From Cognatiyoonia sediminum (GTDB lineage: Bacteria > Pseudomonadota > Alphaproteobacteria > Rhodobacterales > Rhodobacteraceae), in assembly GCF_900129845.1 (NCBI RefSeq), contig NZ_FQXB01000001.1, positions 868,001 to 932,000 of the forward strand: a stretch of DNA of 64,000 nucleotides, written 5' to 3'. The notes beneath the pieces were generated by a model. The model searched no databases and had not been told where the DNA came from. It was given only the letters and a program-made list of their open reading frames with translations. The translations under genes and the position numbers were made by a program. This document shows, piece by piece, positions 8,606 to 17,754 of this stretch. Within the stretch, counting starts at the first letter, position 1. Each line of letters begins with the position of its first letter.

Positions 8606-9151
8606 TTAGTCCGTCACACGCACCGCCGTCATCACATCGGGTTGACCGACAACGGCGCCGTTCGCACCAGTGCCGCGCTTGATCTGATCCACGATGTCCA
8701 TACCAGAGGTCACTTCACCGATGATCGTGTATTGACCATTCAGGAATGGCCCCTCTTCGAACATAATGAAGAACTGGCTATTGGCGGAGTTTGGGTTCTG
8801 CGCGCGGGCCATACCGATAATGCCGCGGTCAAAGTTTTGATCGCTGAACTCTGCCGGAATGTCAGGCAAAGACGACCCACCTCGACCTGCGAGCCGCATG
8901 TCGCCGCCAAGCTGACCGAATTCCACATCGCCCGTTTGCGCCATGAACCCATCAATCACGCGGTGAAAGACAACGCCATCATATTCGCCGCCTTCAGCAA
9001 TAGAGGTGATCTGAGCCACATGCAGCGGGGCAGTGTCTTCGAAGAGGTCGACGACGATTGTGCCGTTCGCTTCGCCCTCGATATCGATCTCCAAACCAGT
9101 TGCAAGCGCTGGCGAGGCCAAAACCGCGAATGCTGCCGCGAGCTTATACAT
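8606..9151 (-). CDS. Periplasmic peptidyl-prolyl cis-trans isomerase (cyclophilin)
   Basis: 181 residues. Catalyses cis-trans isomerisation of X-Pro bonds in exported proteins. A signal peptide (MYKLAAAFAVLASPALA) directs it to the periplasm. The catalytic signature FHRVIDGFMAQTGD and the NSANSQFFIMF segment are those of active cyclophilins. Its ATG lies 8 nt inside the end of the upstream cytoplasmic cyclophilin gene, so the two are translated as a coupled pair. Confidence 0.92.
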   Translation of the reverse strand: MYKLAAAFAVLASPALATGLEIDIEGEANGTIVVDLFEDTAPLHVAQITSIAEGGEYDGVVFHRVIDGFMAQTGDVEFGQLGGDMRLAGRGGSSLPDIPAEFSDQNFDRGIIGMARAQNPNSANSQFFIMFEEGPFLNGQYTIIGEVTSGMDIVDQIKRGTGANGAVVGQPDVMTAVRVTD

Positions 9152-9650
9152 CTGCGGCCACCTTAACGCTGATCATACGATCGGGATTCATCGGCGGCTC
9201 GCCGCGTGTGATCGCGTCAACGTGTTCCATGCCAGAGATCACCTGACCGTAAACAGTGTACTGACCATTCAGGAAGTCATTGTCTTTGAAGTTGATGAAG
9301 AACTGGCTGTTGGCGGAGTTCGGGTTTGCCGAACGCGCAGCACCCAAGGAGCCACGTGCGTGCGGGATCTTGGAGAATTCTGCAGGAAGATCTGGCATAT
9401 CGGAACCGCCTGTCCCTGCGCGACCGATATTGAAATTGTTTTCCATATTGCCGTTTGCCACGTCGCCCGATTGCGCCATGAAGCCATCGATCACGCGGTG
9501 AAAGCACACATTGTCGTAAGCTCCCGAACGCGCCAGTTCCTTCATGCGTTCACAATGCGCTGGTGCCACATCTGGCAGCAGTTCAATCACCACATCACCG
9601 TCTTTGAGTGTCATGATGATCGTGTTTTCGGGGTCTTTGATGTCGGCCAT
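9144..9650 (-). CDS. Cytoplasmic peptidyl-prolyl cis-trans isomerase (cyclophilin B type)
   Basis: 168 residues with no signal peptide, so a cytoplasmic counterpart to the next gene. Signature FHRVIDGFMAQSGD, then NSANSQFFINFKDNDFLNGQYTVYGQVISGME. The start at 9650 has GGAGA five bases upstream; the open frame runs 36 codons further but there has no cyclophilin similarity. First gene of a two-gene operon with the periplasmic paralogue, transcribed divergently from pgk. Confidence 0.93.
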   Translation of the reverse strand: MADIKDPENTIIMTLKDGDVVIELLPDVAPAHCERMKELARSGAYDNVCFHRVIDGFMAQSGDVANGNMENNFNIGRAGTGGSDMPDLPAEFSKIPHARGSLGAARSANPNSANSQFFINFKDNDFLNGQYTVYGQVISGMEHVDAITRGEPPMNPDRMISVKVAADV

Positions 9651-9846
9651 GCCGGTCTCCTGTTTCTCAGATTTGCTTTGACATATGGCGCGGCGGTGGA
9701 ATTGCCAAGTCAAAGCGCCGTTAACGGGCGCAAGACTTTTGTGCAAAAGTCTTGGCAATTTCCTGGCTCATGAAATTTGGCGCGGTTGACGGCGCGCGCA
9801 TGATCGCGCATGTGAGCGGCATATTTTGACCGAATTGGAGACAGCT

Positions 9847-11025
9847 ATGGCGTGGAAAACACTCGATGAGATGGATTTGGCAGGCAAGCGGGTCTTGGTT
9901 CGGGTCGATATCAACGTTCCGATGGAAAATGGCGAAGTCACCGATGCCACGCGGATCGAGCGCATTGCGCAGACGGTCTATGACATTCAAGACGCGGGCG
10001 GTACTGTTATTCTAATGGCGCATTTTGGCAGGCCCAAAGGTAAAGTTGTGCCTGAGATGTCTTTGGAACATGTGGCTCCAACAGTTGCCGACGTTTTGGG
10101 CCTCCCCGTGACTTGGGCCAATTCCGATTACCGCGACGCGGTAAAAGAAATCGAAGGCAATGAGGTTCTTTTGCTCGAAAACCTACGCTTCAACCCGGGT
10201 GAAGAAGCCAATGACCCAGAATTTGCGAAACGCCTTGCGTCGCTGTGCGACGTCTACGTGAACGACGCGTTCTCAGCTGCTCATCGTGCGCATGCCAGCA
10301 CGGAAGCCATCGCAAAGTTGCGTCCGGCATGTGCAGGTCGCTTGATGGCAGCAGAGCTTAGTGCGCTTGAGGCGGCTTTAGGGACGCCTGAGCGCCCTGT
10401 TGTTGCTGTTGTTGGCGGTGCAAAGGTTTCAACAAAACTCGACTTGCTGGGAAATCTGGTTGGCAAAGTTGATCACTTGGTCATCGGTGGTGGCATGGCG
10501 AATACCTTCCTAGCTGCGCAGGGCATCGATGTGGGCAAATCGCTGTGCGAGCATGACCTGGCTGACACGGCAAGAGACATTCTGTCTAAAGCCGACGTCG
10601 CAGGGTGCGAAATCATCCTGCCACGCGACATCGTTGTTGCACGTGAATTTGCCGCCAATGCAGCCAATGAAACCGTCGCACCGGATGCGTGCCCATCTGA
10701 TGCGATGATCCTAGACGCTGGACCTGAAACAGTTGCCTACATCGGATCGGTACTCGAAAATGCCAAGACGCTGGTGTGGAACGGCCCACTCGGCGCGTTT
10801 GAGATCGAGCCGTTCGATGCTGCCACAAACGCCGCGGCGAAGAAGGCGGCGTCGCTTTCCAAAGCTGGCAAGCTGATTTCGGTCGCCGGTGGTGGCGATA
10901 CGGTTGCGGCCTTGAATCAGGCTGGTGCCGCTGACGATTTCACTTACATTTCCACCGCTGGCGGGGCCTTCCTAGAGTGGATGGAAGGCAAGATTTTGCC
11001 CGGTGTCGCAGCACTTTCCCAGTAA
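9847..11025 (+). CDS. pgk: Phosphoglycerate kinase
   Basis: 392 residues. Interconverts 1,3-bisphosphoglycerate + ADP with 3-phosphoglycerate + ATP. Clear landmarks: [15 protein letters not shown] near the N-terminus, [50 protein letters not shown], and the C-terminal GGGDTVAAL with the [10 protein letters not shown] loop. GGAGACAGCT stands directly before ATG 9847. Followed by class I aldolase, so both encode central glycolytic/gluconeogenic steps. Confidence 0.97.
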   Translation: MAWKTLDEMDLAGKRVLVRVDINVPMENGEVTDATRIERIAQTVYDIQDAGGTVILMAHFGRPKGKVVPEMSLEHVAPTVADVLGLPVTWANSDYRDAVKEIEGNEVLLLENLRFNPGEEANDPEFAKRLASLCDVYVNDAFSAAHRAHASTEAIAKLRPACAGRLMAAELSALEAALGTPERPVVAVVGGAKVSTKLDLLGNLVGKVDHLVIGGGMANTFLAAQGIDVGKSLCEHDLADTARDILSKADVAGCEIILPRDIVVAREFAANAANETVAPDACPSDAMILDAGPETVAYIGSVLENAKTLVWNGPLGAFEIEPFDAATNAAAKKAASLSKAGKLISVAGGGDTVAALNQAGAADDFTYISTAGGAFLEWMEGKILPGVAALSQ

Positions 11026-11034
11026 AGACCGTTT

Positions 11035-11058
11035 GTTAGCGCAACCGTTAGCGCGACC
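11035..11058 (+). repeat. Tandem 12-nt repeat upstream of fba, possible operator
   Basis: GTTAGCGCAACC is followed directly by GTTAGCGCGACC: two near-identical 12-mers differing at one base. Each is close to the GTTAGCGCTAAC-type palindrome with a central GCGC that many LacI-family regulators bind. It lies in the 101-nt pgk-fba gap, 70-90 nt before the fba start. Confidence 0.4.
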
Positions 11059-11126
11059 GTCATTGTCTGGTTAACTTCTCTCCCCTATCAGCGGGGTGTG
11101 GGGCCCTTTAACCGTGGATTTTCGAA

Positions 11127-12038
11127 ATGTTGGATACGTCGTCTATGCCTAACCAAGAACAGCTTGATCAAATTAAATCCGGAAACGGCTTCATTGCCGC
11201 CTTGGATCAATCAGGCGGTTCAACGCCGAAGGCATTGCGGCTTTATGGTGTTGAAGAAGACGCATATTCAAACGACGCGGAAATGTTCGATCTGATCCAT
11301 CAGATGCGCAGCCGGATCATCAATGCACCGTCGTTCACCGGTGAAAAGGTAGTGGGTGCTATCCTTTTCGAAATGACGATGGATCGTATGATTGGCGACA
11401 AACCCTCTGCACAGGCGCTTTGGGACGAAAATGGCGTGGTGCCGTTTCTGAAAGTCGACAAGGGCTTGGAAGACATCAAAGACGGCGTTCAGATGATGAA
11501 GCCCATTGATGGACTGGACGACACGCTTGGTCGCGCCGTGAATGCAGGTATGTTCGGAACCAAGATGCGCTCTGTTATTTCTGAGGCGAATGCTGAAGGC
11601 ATTGCCGCTAACGTCGAGCAGCAGTTTGAGATCGCAAAACAGATCGCCGGCCATGGCCTTGTCGCGATCGTGGAGCCTGAGGTTACAATCTCAATCGACG
11701 ACAAAGCCGAGGCTGAAAACCTATTGCTGGCCGAGCTTTCAAAGCAGTTGGACGCTTGGGATGATGATGTGCCGGTAATGCTGAAACTCACGCTACCGGA
11801 AGTGGCAGGTCACTATCAGCCTTGCGTTGACCATCCAAATGTTCTGCGTGTCGTTGCTTTGTCAGGCGGATATGACCGCACGGAGGCTAATCGTCGCCTC
11901 GCGCAGAACAACGGCGTGATCGCCAGCTTCTCTCGCGCGCTGACAGAAGGCTTGTCCGCCCAACAGAACGAGGAAGACTTCAACGGTATGCTTGCCAATA
12001 CGATTGATGAAATACAGGCGGCCTCGATGGCTGGCTAA
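11127..12038 (+). CDS. Class I fructose-bisphosphate aldolase
   Basis: 303 residues, Schiff-base (metal-independent) type. Cleaves or forms fructose 1,6-bisphosphate. FIAALDQSGGSTPKAL near residue 24, VVPFLKVDKGLED near 105 and VMLKLTLPE near 215 (the Lys likely forming the Schiff base), followed by ALSGGYDRTEAN phosphate-binding residues, identify the family. It sits downstream of pgk behind a tandem-repeat element and ends at a strong terminator. Confidence 0.93.
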   Translation: MLDTSSMPNQEQLDQIKSGNGFIAALDQSGGSTPKALRLYGVEEDAYSNDAEMFDLIHQMRSRIINAPSFTGEKVVGAILFEMTMDRMIGDKPSAQALWDENGVVPFLKVDKGLEDIKDGVQMMKPIDGLDDTLGRAVNAGMFGTKMRSVISEANAEGIAANVEQQFEIAKQIAGHGLVAIVEPEVTISIDDKAEAENLLLAELSKQLDAWDDDVPVMLKLTLPEVAGHYQPCVDHPNVLRVVALSGGYDRTEANRRLAQNNGVIASFSRALTEGLSAQQNEEDFNGMLANTIDEIQAASMAG

Positions 12039-12055
12039 CGTCTCCTAGACGTCGA

Positions 12056-12079
12056 GAAAGGGCCTTCGGGCCTTTTTTT
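12056..12079 (+). terminator. Rho-independent terminator after fba
   Basis: GGCC (12061-12064), TTCG tetraloop, GGCC (12069-12072), extended by A-T and G-T pairs, followed by seven T. Confidence 0.85.
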
Positions 12080-12170
12080 GTGGAACCTTCATTTTTGGGA
12101 TTCACAAGGCGAATCAGATGTGCGAATCTGTTCGCACCCGCCCAGCAAGAGGCGGAAAAGGCAGGCAACC

Positions 12171-12470
12171 ATGATCCGACGCAGCAGACCAGCAATGGGT
12201 TCTTTGATGTACTTTCTCGGCACTTTGATGCTCGGGTTGTACTTTACCTTTGCCGCGGTCCAAGGCGACTATGGCGTCTTCAAAAGAGCGGAAGTCAACG
12301 CAGAGGGCCGCGCCCTTTCCGCTGAACTTGCCCTTTTGGAAACAGAGGTTGCACGCATGGAAAACCTCACGCGTCGCCTGTCCGATACCTACCTTGATCT
12401 GGACCTTTTGGATGAACAGGCACGTGATGTGCTGGGCCTCATCCGCGCCGACGAAATCGTTATTAACTGA
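12171..12470 (+). CDS. Septum formation initiator family protein (FtsB/DivIC type)
   Basis: 99 residues. One N-terminal membrane helix (about residues 11-30, LMYFLGTLMLGLYFTFAA) is followed by a coiled coil (about 40-80, regular Leu/Ala with Glu/Arg) and the short C-terminal segment LDEQARDVLGLIRADEIVI, typical of FtsB-like proteins in alphaproteobacteria, where the gene often precedes pdhA as it does here. In FtsB the coil contacts FtsL and FtsQ at the division site. ATG 12171 places the helix correctly; earlier in-frame codons do not. Confidence 0.85.
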   Translation: MIRRSRPAMGSLMYFLGTLMLGLYFTFAAVQGDYGVFKRAEVNAEGRALSAELALLETEVARMENLTRRLSDTYLDLDLLDEQARDVLGLIRADEIVIN

Positions 12471-12545
12471 ACGCATAGCGGTTATGCGCCGCAAAGTTGA
12501 CGCAGGGGCGCATTGACTCTCGATTTTTGAATCCGCATCATTTAT

Positions 12546-12569
12546 AAATAGTTTAACGTTAAACTATTT
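12546..12569. promoter_or_regulatory. 24-bp perfect palindrome upstream of pdhA, probable operator
   Basis: AAATAGTTTAAC (12546-12557) is followed directly by its exact reverse complement, with a CpG at the centre. It ends 24 nt before the pdhA ATG. A central CG palindrome of this length is typical of LacI-family operators; in Rhodobacter a LacI-type central carbon regulator controls pyruvate dehydrogenase, so a related regulator is a reasonable guess, not shown. Confidence 0.7.
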
Positions 12570-12593
12570 TACGGACGCATTGGGAGGAACCTT

Positions 12594-13595
12594 ATGCCAC
12601 CAAAGAAATCAACCAAAAAATCCAACGTCTCTGCGGAAGAGCTTTTAGGCTACTATCGCGAAATGTTGATGATCCGCCGCTTTGAAGAAAAAGCGGGCCA
12701 GCTTTACGGCATGGGTTTGATCGGCGGCTTTTGCCACCTTTACATCGGTCAAGAGGCCGTTGTTGTTGGACTAGAAGCTGCAGCTAAGGATGGCGACAAG
12801 CGCATCACCTCCTATCGCGACCACGGACATATGCTCGCCTGTGGAATGGATCCGAAAGGCATCATGGCCGAATTGACCGGTCGTGAAGGCGGATTTTCCA
12901 AAGGTAAAGGCGGCTCCATGCATATGTTCTCGAAAGAGAAGCATTTTTATGGCGGCCACGGCATCGTCGCAGCTCAGGTGCCATTAGGTGCAGGACTGGC
13001 CTTTGCGGATAAATACAAAGGCAACGACAACGTCACGTTTACCTATTTCGGTGACGGTGCCGCGAACCAGGGCCAAGTCTATGAGACCTACAACATGGCG
13101 GAGCTTTGGGATCTTCCGGTCGTCTTCGTGATCGAGAACAACCAATACGCCATGGGCACATCCGTGGCCCGCTCTACCAAATCCCCGTCCCTTTGGGAAC
13201 GCGGCGCGGCCTATGGCATCCCCGGCGAGGAAGTTGACGGCATGGACGTTCTTGCGGTGAAAGAGGCTGGTGTACGCGCCGTTGCGCACTGCCGCGCGGG
13301 CAAAGGGCCTTACATCCTTGAAGTCAAAACCTATCGCTACCGGGGACACTCCATGTCGGACCCTGCAAAATATCGAACCCGCGAAGAAGTGCAGAAAATG
13401 CGCGATGAACGCGATCCAATTGAACAGGTACGCGACATGCTGTTAACCGGCAAACACGCCTCTGAGGAAGATCTCAAAGCGATCGACAAAGAGATCAAAG
13501 CAGTCGTGAATGAGGCAGCCGATTTCTCCAAAGAAAGCCCAGAACCGGCCTTGGAAGAACTTTGGACAGACATTTATGCAGAGGAAGCGGTCTGA
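12594..13595 (+). CDS. pdhA: Pyruvate dehydrogenase E1 component subunit alpha
   Basis: 333 residues. With PdhB it decarboxylates pyruvate and reductively acetylates the lipoyl group. Visible: MLMIRRFEEKAGQLYGMGLIGGFCHLYIGQEAV, YRDHGH, GGSMHMFS, the ThDP motif GDGAANQGQVYETYNMAELW...NNQYAMGTS, and the TYRYRGHSMSDPAKYRT phosphorylation-loop region. A Lys-rich N-terminus and GGGAGGAA ribosome site support the ATG at 12594. First gene of pdhA-(secreted unknown)-pdhB-pdhC. Confidence 0.96.
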   Translation: MPPKKSTKKSNVSAEELLGYYREMLMIRRFEEKAGQLYGMGLIGGFCHLYIGQEAVVVGLEAAAKDGDKRITSYRDHGHMLACGMDPKGIMAELTGREGGFSKGKGGSMHMFSKEKHFYGGHGIVAAQVPLGAGLAFADKYKGNDNVTFTYFGDGAANQGQVYETYNMAELWDLPVVFVIENNQYAMGTSVARSTKSPSLWERGAAYGIPGEEVDGMDVLAVKEAGVRAVAHCRAGKGPYILEVKTYRYRGHSMSDPAKYRTREEVQKMRDERDPIEQVRDMLLTGKHASEEDLKAIDKEIKAVVNEAADFSKESPEPALEELWTDIYAEEAV

Positions 13596-14143
13596 TGCGG
13601 CCTCTCGTTTTCTGCAAAGTTGCAATCGCTGTCGCCGGCCTTGCAACGCCACTTGCGGCTGATGAGTTGGAAGAACAGTCGGCAGTAGAACTCACCGCCG
13701 CCATGACAGGTTCGATCTACGGCGGTGCGGTTGCTTTTGATTACTCTCAAGATGGGTGCAGCGGGCAAGCTGCCTTAACCCAAACGGCCTCTACTGGGGC
13801 CAGCCGCACCATGACAGTCAACTTCGGCTTTTCGGATATTGAACCCGAAGCGGCGAGCGTTCTCATGGTTGGCGACGATGAAGCATTCCAGCTCACTTAT
13901 AAGGTACGCGAGGGTGTGGAGCCGGTTTCTCTTGTCGGCAAATTGGTTGAAGCGCAGCCGAGTGATATCGACTCATGGCTTGCTGACGGCGCAACCTGCG
14001 AAGGTAACACATGCAACATCAACAAAACCTCGCCCGAGGTTGCGTTGATCGTTTTTGGTCCAGGTGCGATGAACCGCGCCGAAGGGATCGAAGCAACCAT
14101 TACCCAATTGGTAGAACATTGCCGCGCGGCGGCTGGTGAATAG
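13595..14143 (+). CDS. Secreted protein of unknown function inside the pdh operon
   Basis: 182 residues, no family I recognise. The start overlaps the pdhA stop as TGATG, and pdhB follows 10 nt after its stop, so it is embedded in the operon. A signal peptide ([22 protein letters not shown]) implies export, which is odd among cytoplasmic enzymes. Four Cys in the mature part ([20 protein letters not shown]) could form two disulfides. Base composition is like its neighbours. It could be an uncharacterised lineage-specific insertion; a role in pyruvate metabolism is not implied by location alone. Confidence 0.75.
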   Translation: MRPLVFCKVAIAVAGLATPLAADELEEQSAVELTAAMTGSIYGGAVAFDYSQDGCSGQAALTQTASTGASRTMTVNFGFSDIEPEAASVLMVGDDEAFQLTYKVREGVEPVSLVGKLVEAQPSDIDSWLADGATCEGNTCNINKTSPEVALIVFGPGAMNRAEGIEATITQLVEHCRAAAGE

Positions 14144-14153
14144 GACAAACAAT

Positions 14154-15521
14154 ATGGCAATTGAACTCCTCATGCCCGCGCTTTCCCCGACAATGGAAGA
14201 AGGCACATTGGCCAAATGGCTGGTGAAAGAAGGCGATACCGTTTCCTCTGGCGACATCATCGCAGAGATTGAAACAGACAAAGCGACCATGGAATTCGAA
14301 GCGGTTGACGAAGGTATCGTTGGTAAGATCATCGTCGCCGAAGGCTCCGAAGGCGTCAAAGTGAACGAAGTGATCGCCATACTCGTTGAAGAAGGTGAGG
14401 AAGTGCCCGAAGCCGGCGCAAGCCCTGCCCCAGCTGCCGCGCCAGTTGCCGAAGCTCCGGCGGCCGTTGCTGCGGAACCGGCTGCGGCACCTGCTCCTAT
14501 CGTTGCAGACGCGACGCCAGATTGGGACGAAGGCGTCGAAGTCAAGCAAACCACCGTTCGTGAAGCCCTGCGCGACGCGATGGCGGAAGAGATGCGCCGC
14601 GACGATACGGTCTTCCTGATGGGAGAAGAGGTCGCCGAATATCAAGGTGCCTATAAGATTTCGCAAGGTTTGCTAGATGAATTCGGATCCAAGCGCGTCA
14701 TCGACACACCGATTACGGAGCATGGCTTCGCAGGGATCGGCACAGGCGCCGCTTTCGGCGGGCTGCGGCCAATCGTTGAGTTCATGACGTTTAACTTTGC
14801 CATGCAGGGCATCGACCACATCATCAACTCTGCCGCAAAGACGCTCTATATGTCAGGCGGTCAGATGGGGGCACCTATGGTATTCCGTGGTCCCAATGGT
14901 GCGGCGGCGCGCGTTGGTGCGCAGCACTCACAGGATTATGCAGCATGGTACATGCAGGTGCCTGGCCTGAAGGTCGTTATGCCCTACTCCGCCGCTGACG
15001 CGAAGGGCTTGCTCAAAACAGCGATCCGTGACCAGAACCCAGTGATCTTCCTTGAAAACGAAATTCTCTATGGTCGGTCCTTTGATGTGCCGGTCATGGA
15101 TGATTTCACCATTCCATTCGGCAAAGCCAAGATTGAGCGTTCCGGTGATGACGTAACCATCGTGTCCTTCGGGATTGGTATGACGTATGCGCTTGAGGCG
15201 GCTGAGAAACTGGCTGAGGAAGGCGTGAATGCAGAGGTGATAAACCTTCGGTCCTTGCGTCCCATGGACACCGCAACGATTTTGGCGTCGGTGCAAAAAA
15301 CCAACCGCTGCGTGACTGTGGAAGAAGGCTGGCCGCAAGGCTCCGTCGGCAACTACATCAGCAGCGTGATCATGCAAGAAGCGTTCGATTACCTCGATGC
15401 GCCAGTGATCAATTGCACCGGTAAAGATGTGCCGATGCCGTACGCCGCCAACCTCGAACGCCACGCGCTGATCACCACCGATGAAGTCATCGCGGCGGTC
15501 AAGCAAGTGACATACCGGTAA
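14154..15521 (+). CDS. pdhB: Pyruvate dehydrogenase E1 component subunit beta with N-terminal lipoyl domain
   Basis: 455 residues: residues 1-80 are a lipoyl domain (lipoylated Lys in [12 protein letters not shown]), an Ala/Pro-rich linker covers about 88-125, and the E1 beta domain follows from about 135 ([27 protein letters not shown]..., [34 protein letters not shown]). A lipoyl domain on E1 beta is a known alphaproteobacterial variant. ATG 14154 aligns with the PdhC lipoyl start; AGGA precedes it. Confidence 0.96.
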   Translation: MAIELLMPALSPTMEEGTLAKWLVKEGDTVSSGDIIAEIETDKATMEFEAVDEGIVGKIIVAEGSEGVKVNEVIAILVEEGEEVPEAGASPAPAAAPVAEAPAAVAAEPAAAPAPIVADATPDWDEGVEVKQTTVREALRDAMAEEMRRDDTVFLMGEEVAEYQGAYKISQGLLDEFGSKRVIDTPITEHGFAGIGTGAAFGGLRPIVEFMTFNFAMQGIDHIINSAAKTLYMSGGQMGAPMVFRGPNGAAARVGAQHSQDYAAWYMQVPGLKVVMPYSAADAKGLLKTAIRDQNPVIFLENEILYGRSFDVPVMDDFTIPFGKAKIERSGDDVTIVSFGIGMTYALEAAEKLAEEGVNAEVINLRSLRPMDTATILASVQKTNRCVTVEEGWPQGSVGNYISSVIMQEAFDYLDAPVINCTGKDVPMPYAANLERHALITTDEVIAAVKQVTYR

Positions 15522-15532
15522 GGAGAGAGACG

Positions 15533-16855
15533 ATGCCAATTGAACTTTTGATGCCCGCCCTCTCCCCCACGATGGAAGAAGGCACGCTGGCGAAATGGCT
15601 GGTGAAAGAAGGCGACACGGTTTCATCCGGTGACCTGATCGCCGAGATTGAGACCGACAAAGCGACGATGGAATTTGAAGCCGTCGACGAAGGTGTCATG
15701 GGCAAAATCCTCGTGGCTGAAGGCACCGAAGGTGTGAAGGTCAACGATGTCATCGCCATCTTGTTGGAAGATGGCGAAAGCGCAGATGACATTGGCGCGG
15801 CGCCTGCTGCCAAAGCGCCAGAGGCCGCAAGTGCCGACGCGGGCACGGAGGCGGCCCCCGCAGGCGGCTCCGATACGCCCGCTGCCCCCGCCCCAGCCCC
15901 TGCCGCGCCATCGAGAGATGGCACACGCATCTTTGCGACGCCTTTGGCGCGCCGGATTGCGGCCGACAAAGGCTTGGATTTGGCGGCCATCCCAGGAACA
16001 GGCCCACATGGTCGGATCGTGAAAGCAGATGTTGAGGGCGCATCGCCCGCCGCGGCTAAACCAGCTGCCACGGCCGCCGCACCTGCACCAGCCGCAGCGC
16101 CCGCTGCCACTGCTGTTGCAAGCGGTCCGTCGACAGACGTCGTGCTTAAGACATATGCAGATCGTCCGCATGAAGAAGTGTCCCTCGACGGTATGCGCAA
16201 AACGATTGCTGCGCGTCTGACGGAGGCCAAACAGTCCGTTCCGCATTTCTATCTACGCCGTGACATCAACCTCGATCCACTGCTAAAATTCCGCAGCCAG
16301 TTGAACAAACAGCTCGAAGAGCGTGGCGTAAAGTTGTCTGTGAATGACTTCATCATCAAAGCCTGTGCACTGGCGCTTCAACAAGTGCCAGAAGCCAATG
16401 CCGTTTGGGCCGGTGATAGGACGTTGAAATTTGAACGCTCAGACGTTGCTGTAGCCGTGGCCATCGAAGGCGGGTTGTTCACGCCTGTATTGCAGGACGC
16501 GGATATGAAATCCTTGTCAGCGCTCTCAGTCCAGATGAAAGATCTCGCTTCTCGTGCGCGTGACCGCAAACTTGCCCCGCATGAGTACCAAGGCGGCAGT
16601 TTCGCGATCTCCAACCTCGGTATGTTCGGGATCGATAATTTCGACGCGATCATCAACCCACCCCATGCAGCCATTCTTGCCGTCGGGGCTGGAGTGAAAA
16701 AGCCGATCGTTGGCGAAGATGGTGAATTGGCGGTCGCGACCGTGATGTCCGTCACCTTGAGCGTGGATCACCGTGTCATTGACGGCGCTCTCGGCGCTGA
16801 CCTTTTGAAAGCCATCAAAGCGAACTTGGAAAACCCGATGGGTATGCTTGCTTAG
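15533..16855 (+). CDS. pdhC: Dihydrolipoamide acetyltransferase (E2 of pyruvate dehydrogenase)
   Basis: 440 residues. Transfers acetyl from lipoamide to CoA and forms the complex core. One lipoyl domain (1-80), an Ala/Pro linker, the peripheral subunit-binding domain (about 127-163, [35 protein letters not shown]), a second linker and the catalytic domain (about 215-440) ending with the active-site motif [16 protein letters not shown]. The E3 (lpd) gene is not next to it. Confidence 0.96.
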   Translation: MPIELLMPALSPTMEEGTLAKWLVKEGDTVSSGDLIAEIETDKATMEFEAVDEGVMGKILVAEGTEGVKVNDVIAILLEDGESADDIGAAPAAKAPEAASADAGTEAAPAGGSDTPAAPAPAPAAPSRDGTRIFATPLARRIAADKGLDLAAIPGTGPHGRIVKADVEGASPAAAKPAATAAAPAPAAAPAATAVASGPSTDVVLKTYADRPHEEVSLDGMRKTIAARLTEAKQSVPHFYLRRDINLDPLLKFRSQLNKQLEERGVKLSVNDFIIKACALALQQVPEANAVWAGDRTLKFERSDVAVAVAIEGGLFTPVLQDADMKSLSALSVQMKDLASRARDRKLAPHEYQGGSFAISNLGMFGIDNFDAIINPPHAAILAVGAGVKKPIVGEDGELAVATVMSVTLSVDHRVIDGALGADLLKAIKANLENPMGMLA

Positions 16856-16879
16856 AACGTCCCAACGATCCCAAAAACC

Positions 16880-16915
16880 AAAGACCCTCGTTCAGTAATG
16901 GACGGGGGTCTTTTT
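16880..16915 (+). terminator. Terminator after pdhC
   Basis: AAAGACCC (16880-16887) pairs with GGGTCTTT (about 16906-16913) with a partly paired loop, followed by T-rich sequence. It also lies just past the end of the convergent GAP-family gene. Confidence 0.75.
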
Positions 16916-16924
16916 CTATTGGAC

Positions 16925-17599
16925 CTAAAACAGAATGGAGAGCCCTTCACCAAAGGCATTTAAACCAAGGTAGAAGAAGAGAACGGCTAGAATAATCGCA
17001 TTGTATTTCTCTAGCCACTTCCGCCAAGCCTGCAGCGTTTCCTGAGCGGTCTCACCCCCCATTACGTAAAGAACGATTGGGATCAGCAACCCAGCTGTTC
17101 CAAGAAACGCGAAGATGAGTGCTGTAAAAGTCATTTGAACGCCGCCAAGACCACTCGCTGCGATGATGGCCGCAGCTGATGCGATGATTGGAAAGTTCTT
17201 GACGTTGATGGGTGCCAAGAAGCAGCCGAACCCAAAGCATTTGGCCGCGGAAGAACTGTCCAAAGCAACGAGCCAGCCAGGTGCCTCTACGGCCTCCCCC
17301 GGTTCTGGACGAGACCCCCATTGCTTCCAAGCAAGGAAAAGCAGCAGGCCACCAAAGCAAAGTTTGATGATGCCACTGAGTGTCTTGGGTTCTTGACCTG
17401 TCTGGCCAGACGCTCCGTTCACCAACAAGATCACCAATCCGCTCAAAAGGAGCGCGCCTGTAAACCACCCTCCTGCGAAGGCGATGGCGTTTCTTTTGCC
17501 GGACGCACCGGTCAACATGACAATCACAGCGACGAGGGGGAGCGGACTGAGCGCAAGACCGCCAGCAAAGGGTAGGATATCACCTAATGTCGAGATCAT
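16925..17599 (-). CDS. GAP family integral membrane protein
   Basis: 224 residues with six predicted membrane helices. The opening LPFAGGLALSPLPLVAVIVMLTG and the second-half KNFPIIASAAAIIAASGL motif resemble the GAP/Sap family (LysE-like fold), known in mycobacteria for peptidoglycolipid or sulfolipid addressing; the role in proteobacteria is unknown. The start at 17599 is chosen for AAGGGA seven bases upstream; an upstream start at 17650 adds a polar, unlikely leader. Confidence 0.75.
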   Translation of the reverse strand: MISTLGDILPFAGGLALSPLPLVAVIVMLTGASGKRNAIAFAGGWFTGALLLSGLVILLVNGASGQTGQEPKTLSGIIKLCFGGLLLFLAWKQWGSRPEPGEAVEAPGWLVALDSSSAAKCFGFGCFLAPINVKNFPIIASAAAIIAASGLGGVQMTFTALIFAFLGTAGLLIPIVLYVMGGETAQETLQAWRKWLEKYNAIILAVLFFYLGLNAFGEGLSILF

Positions 17600-17754
17600 T
17601 GCGAAATTCCCTTGTTGTTGGCTGCCCACATGATGCAGGTTTTTGGCCAACTGTTAAGGAAATTCACACCTTAGGTTGAATTGTCATGGCGAATTTTACA
17701 CCAGAGGATGCTTTCTGTTCCGCACGAGCGTAGGAAAACCGAACGTAGAAGGGC

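Noticed and set aside
9033-9773. 246-codon plus-strand ORF across the cyclophilin genes, and a similar 174-codon one at 8642-9166
   Set aside because: Antisense shadows of two strongly conserved cyclophilins; low-complexity Cys/His/Arg-rich products.
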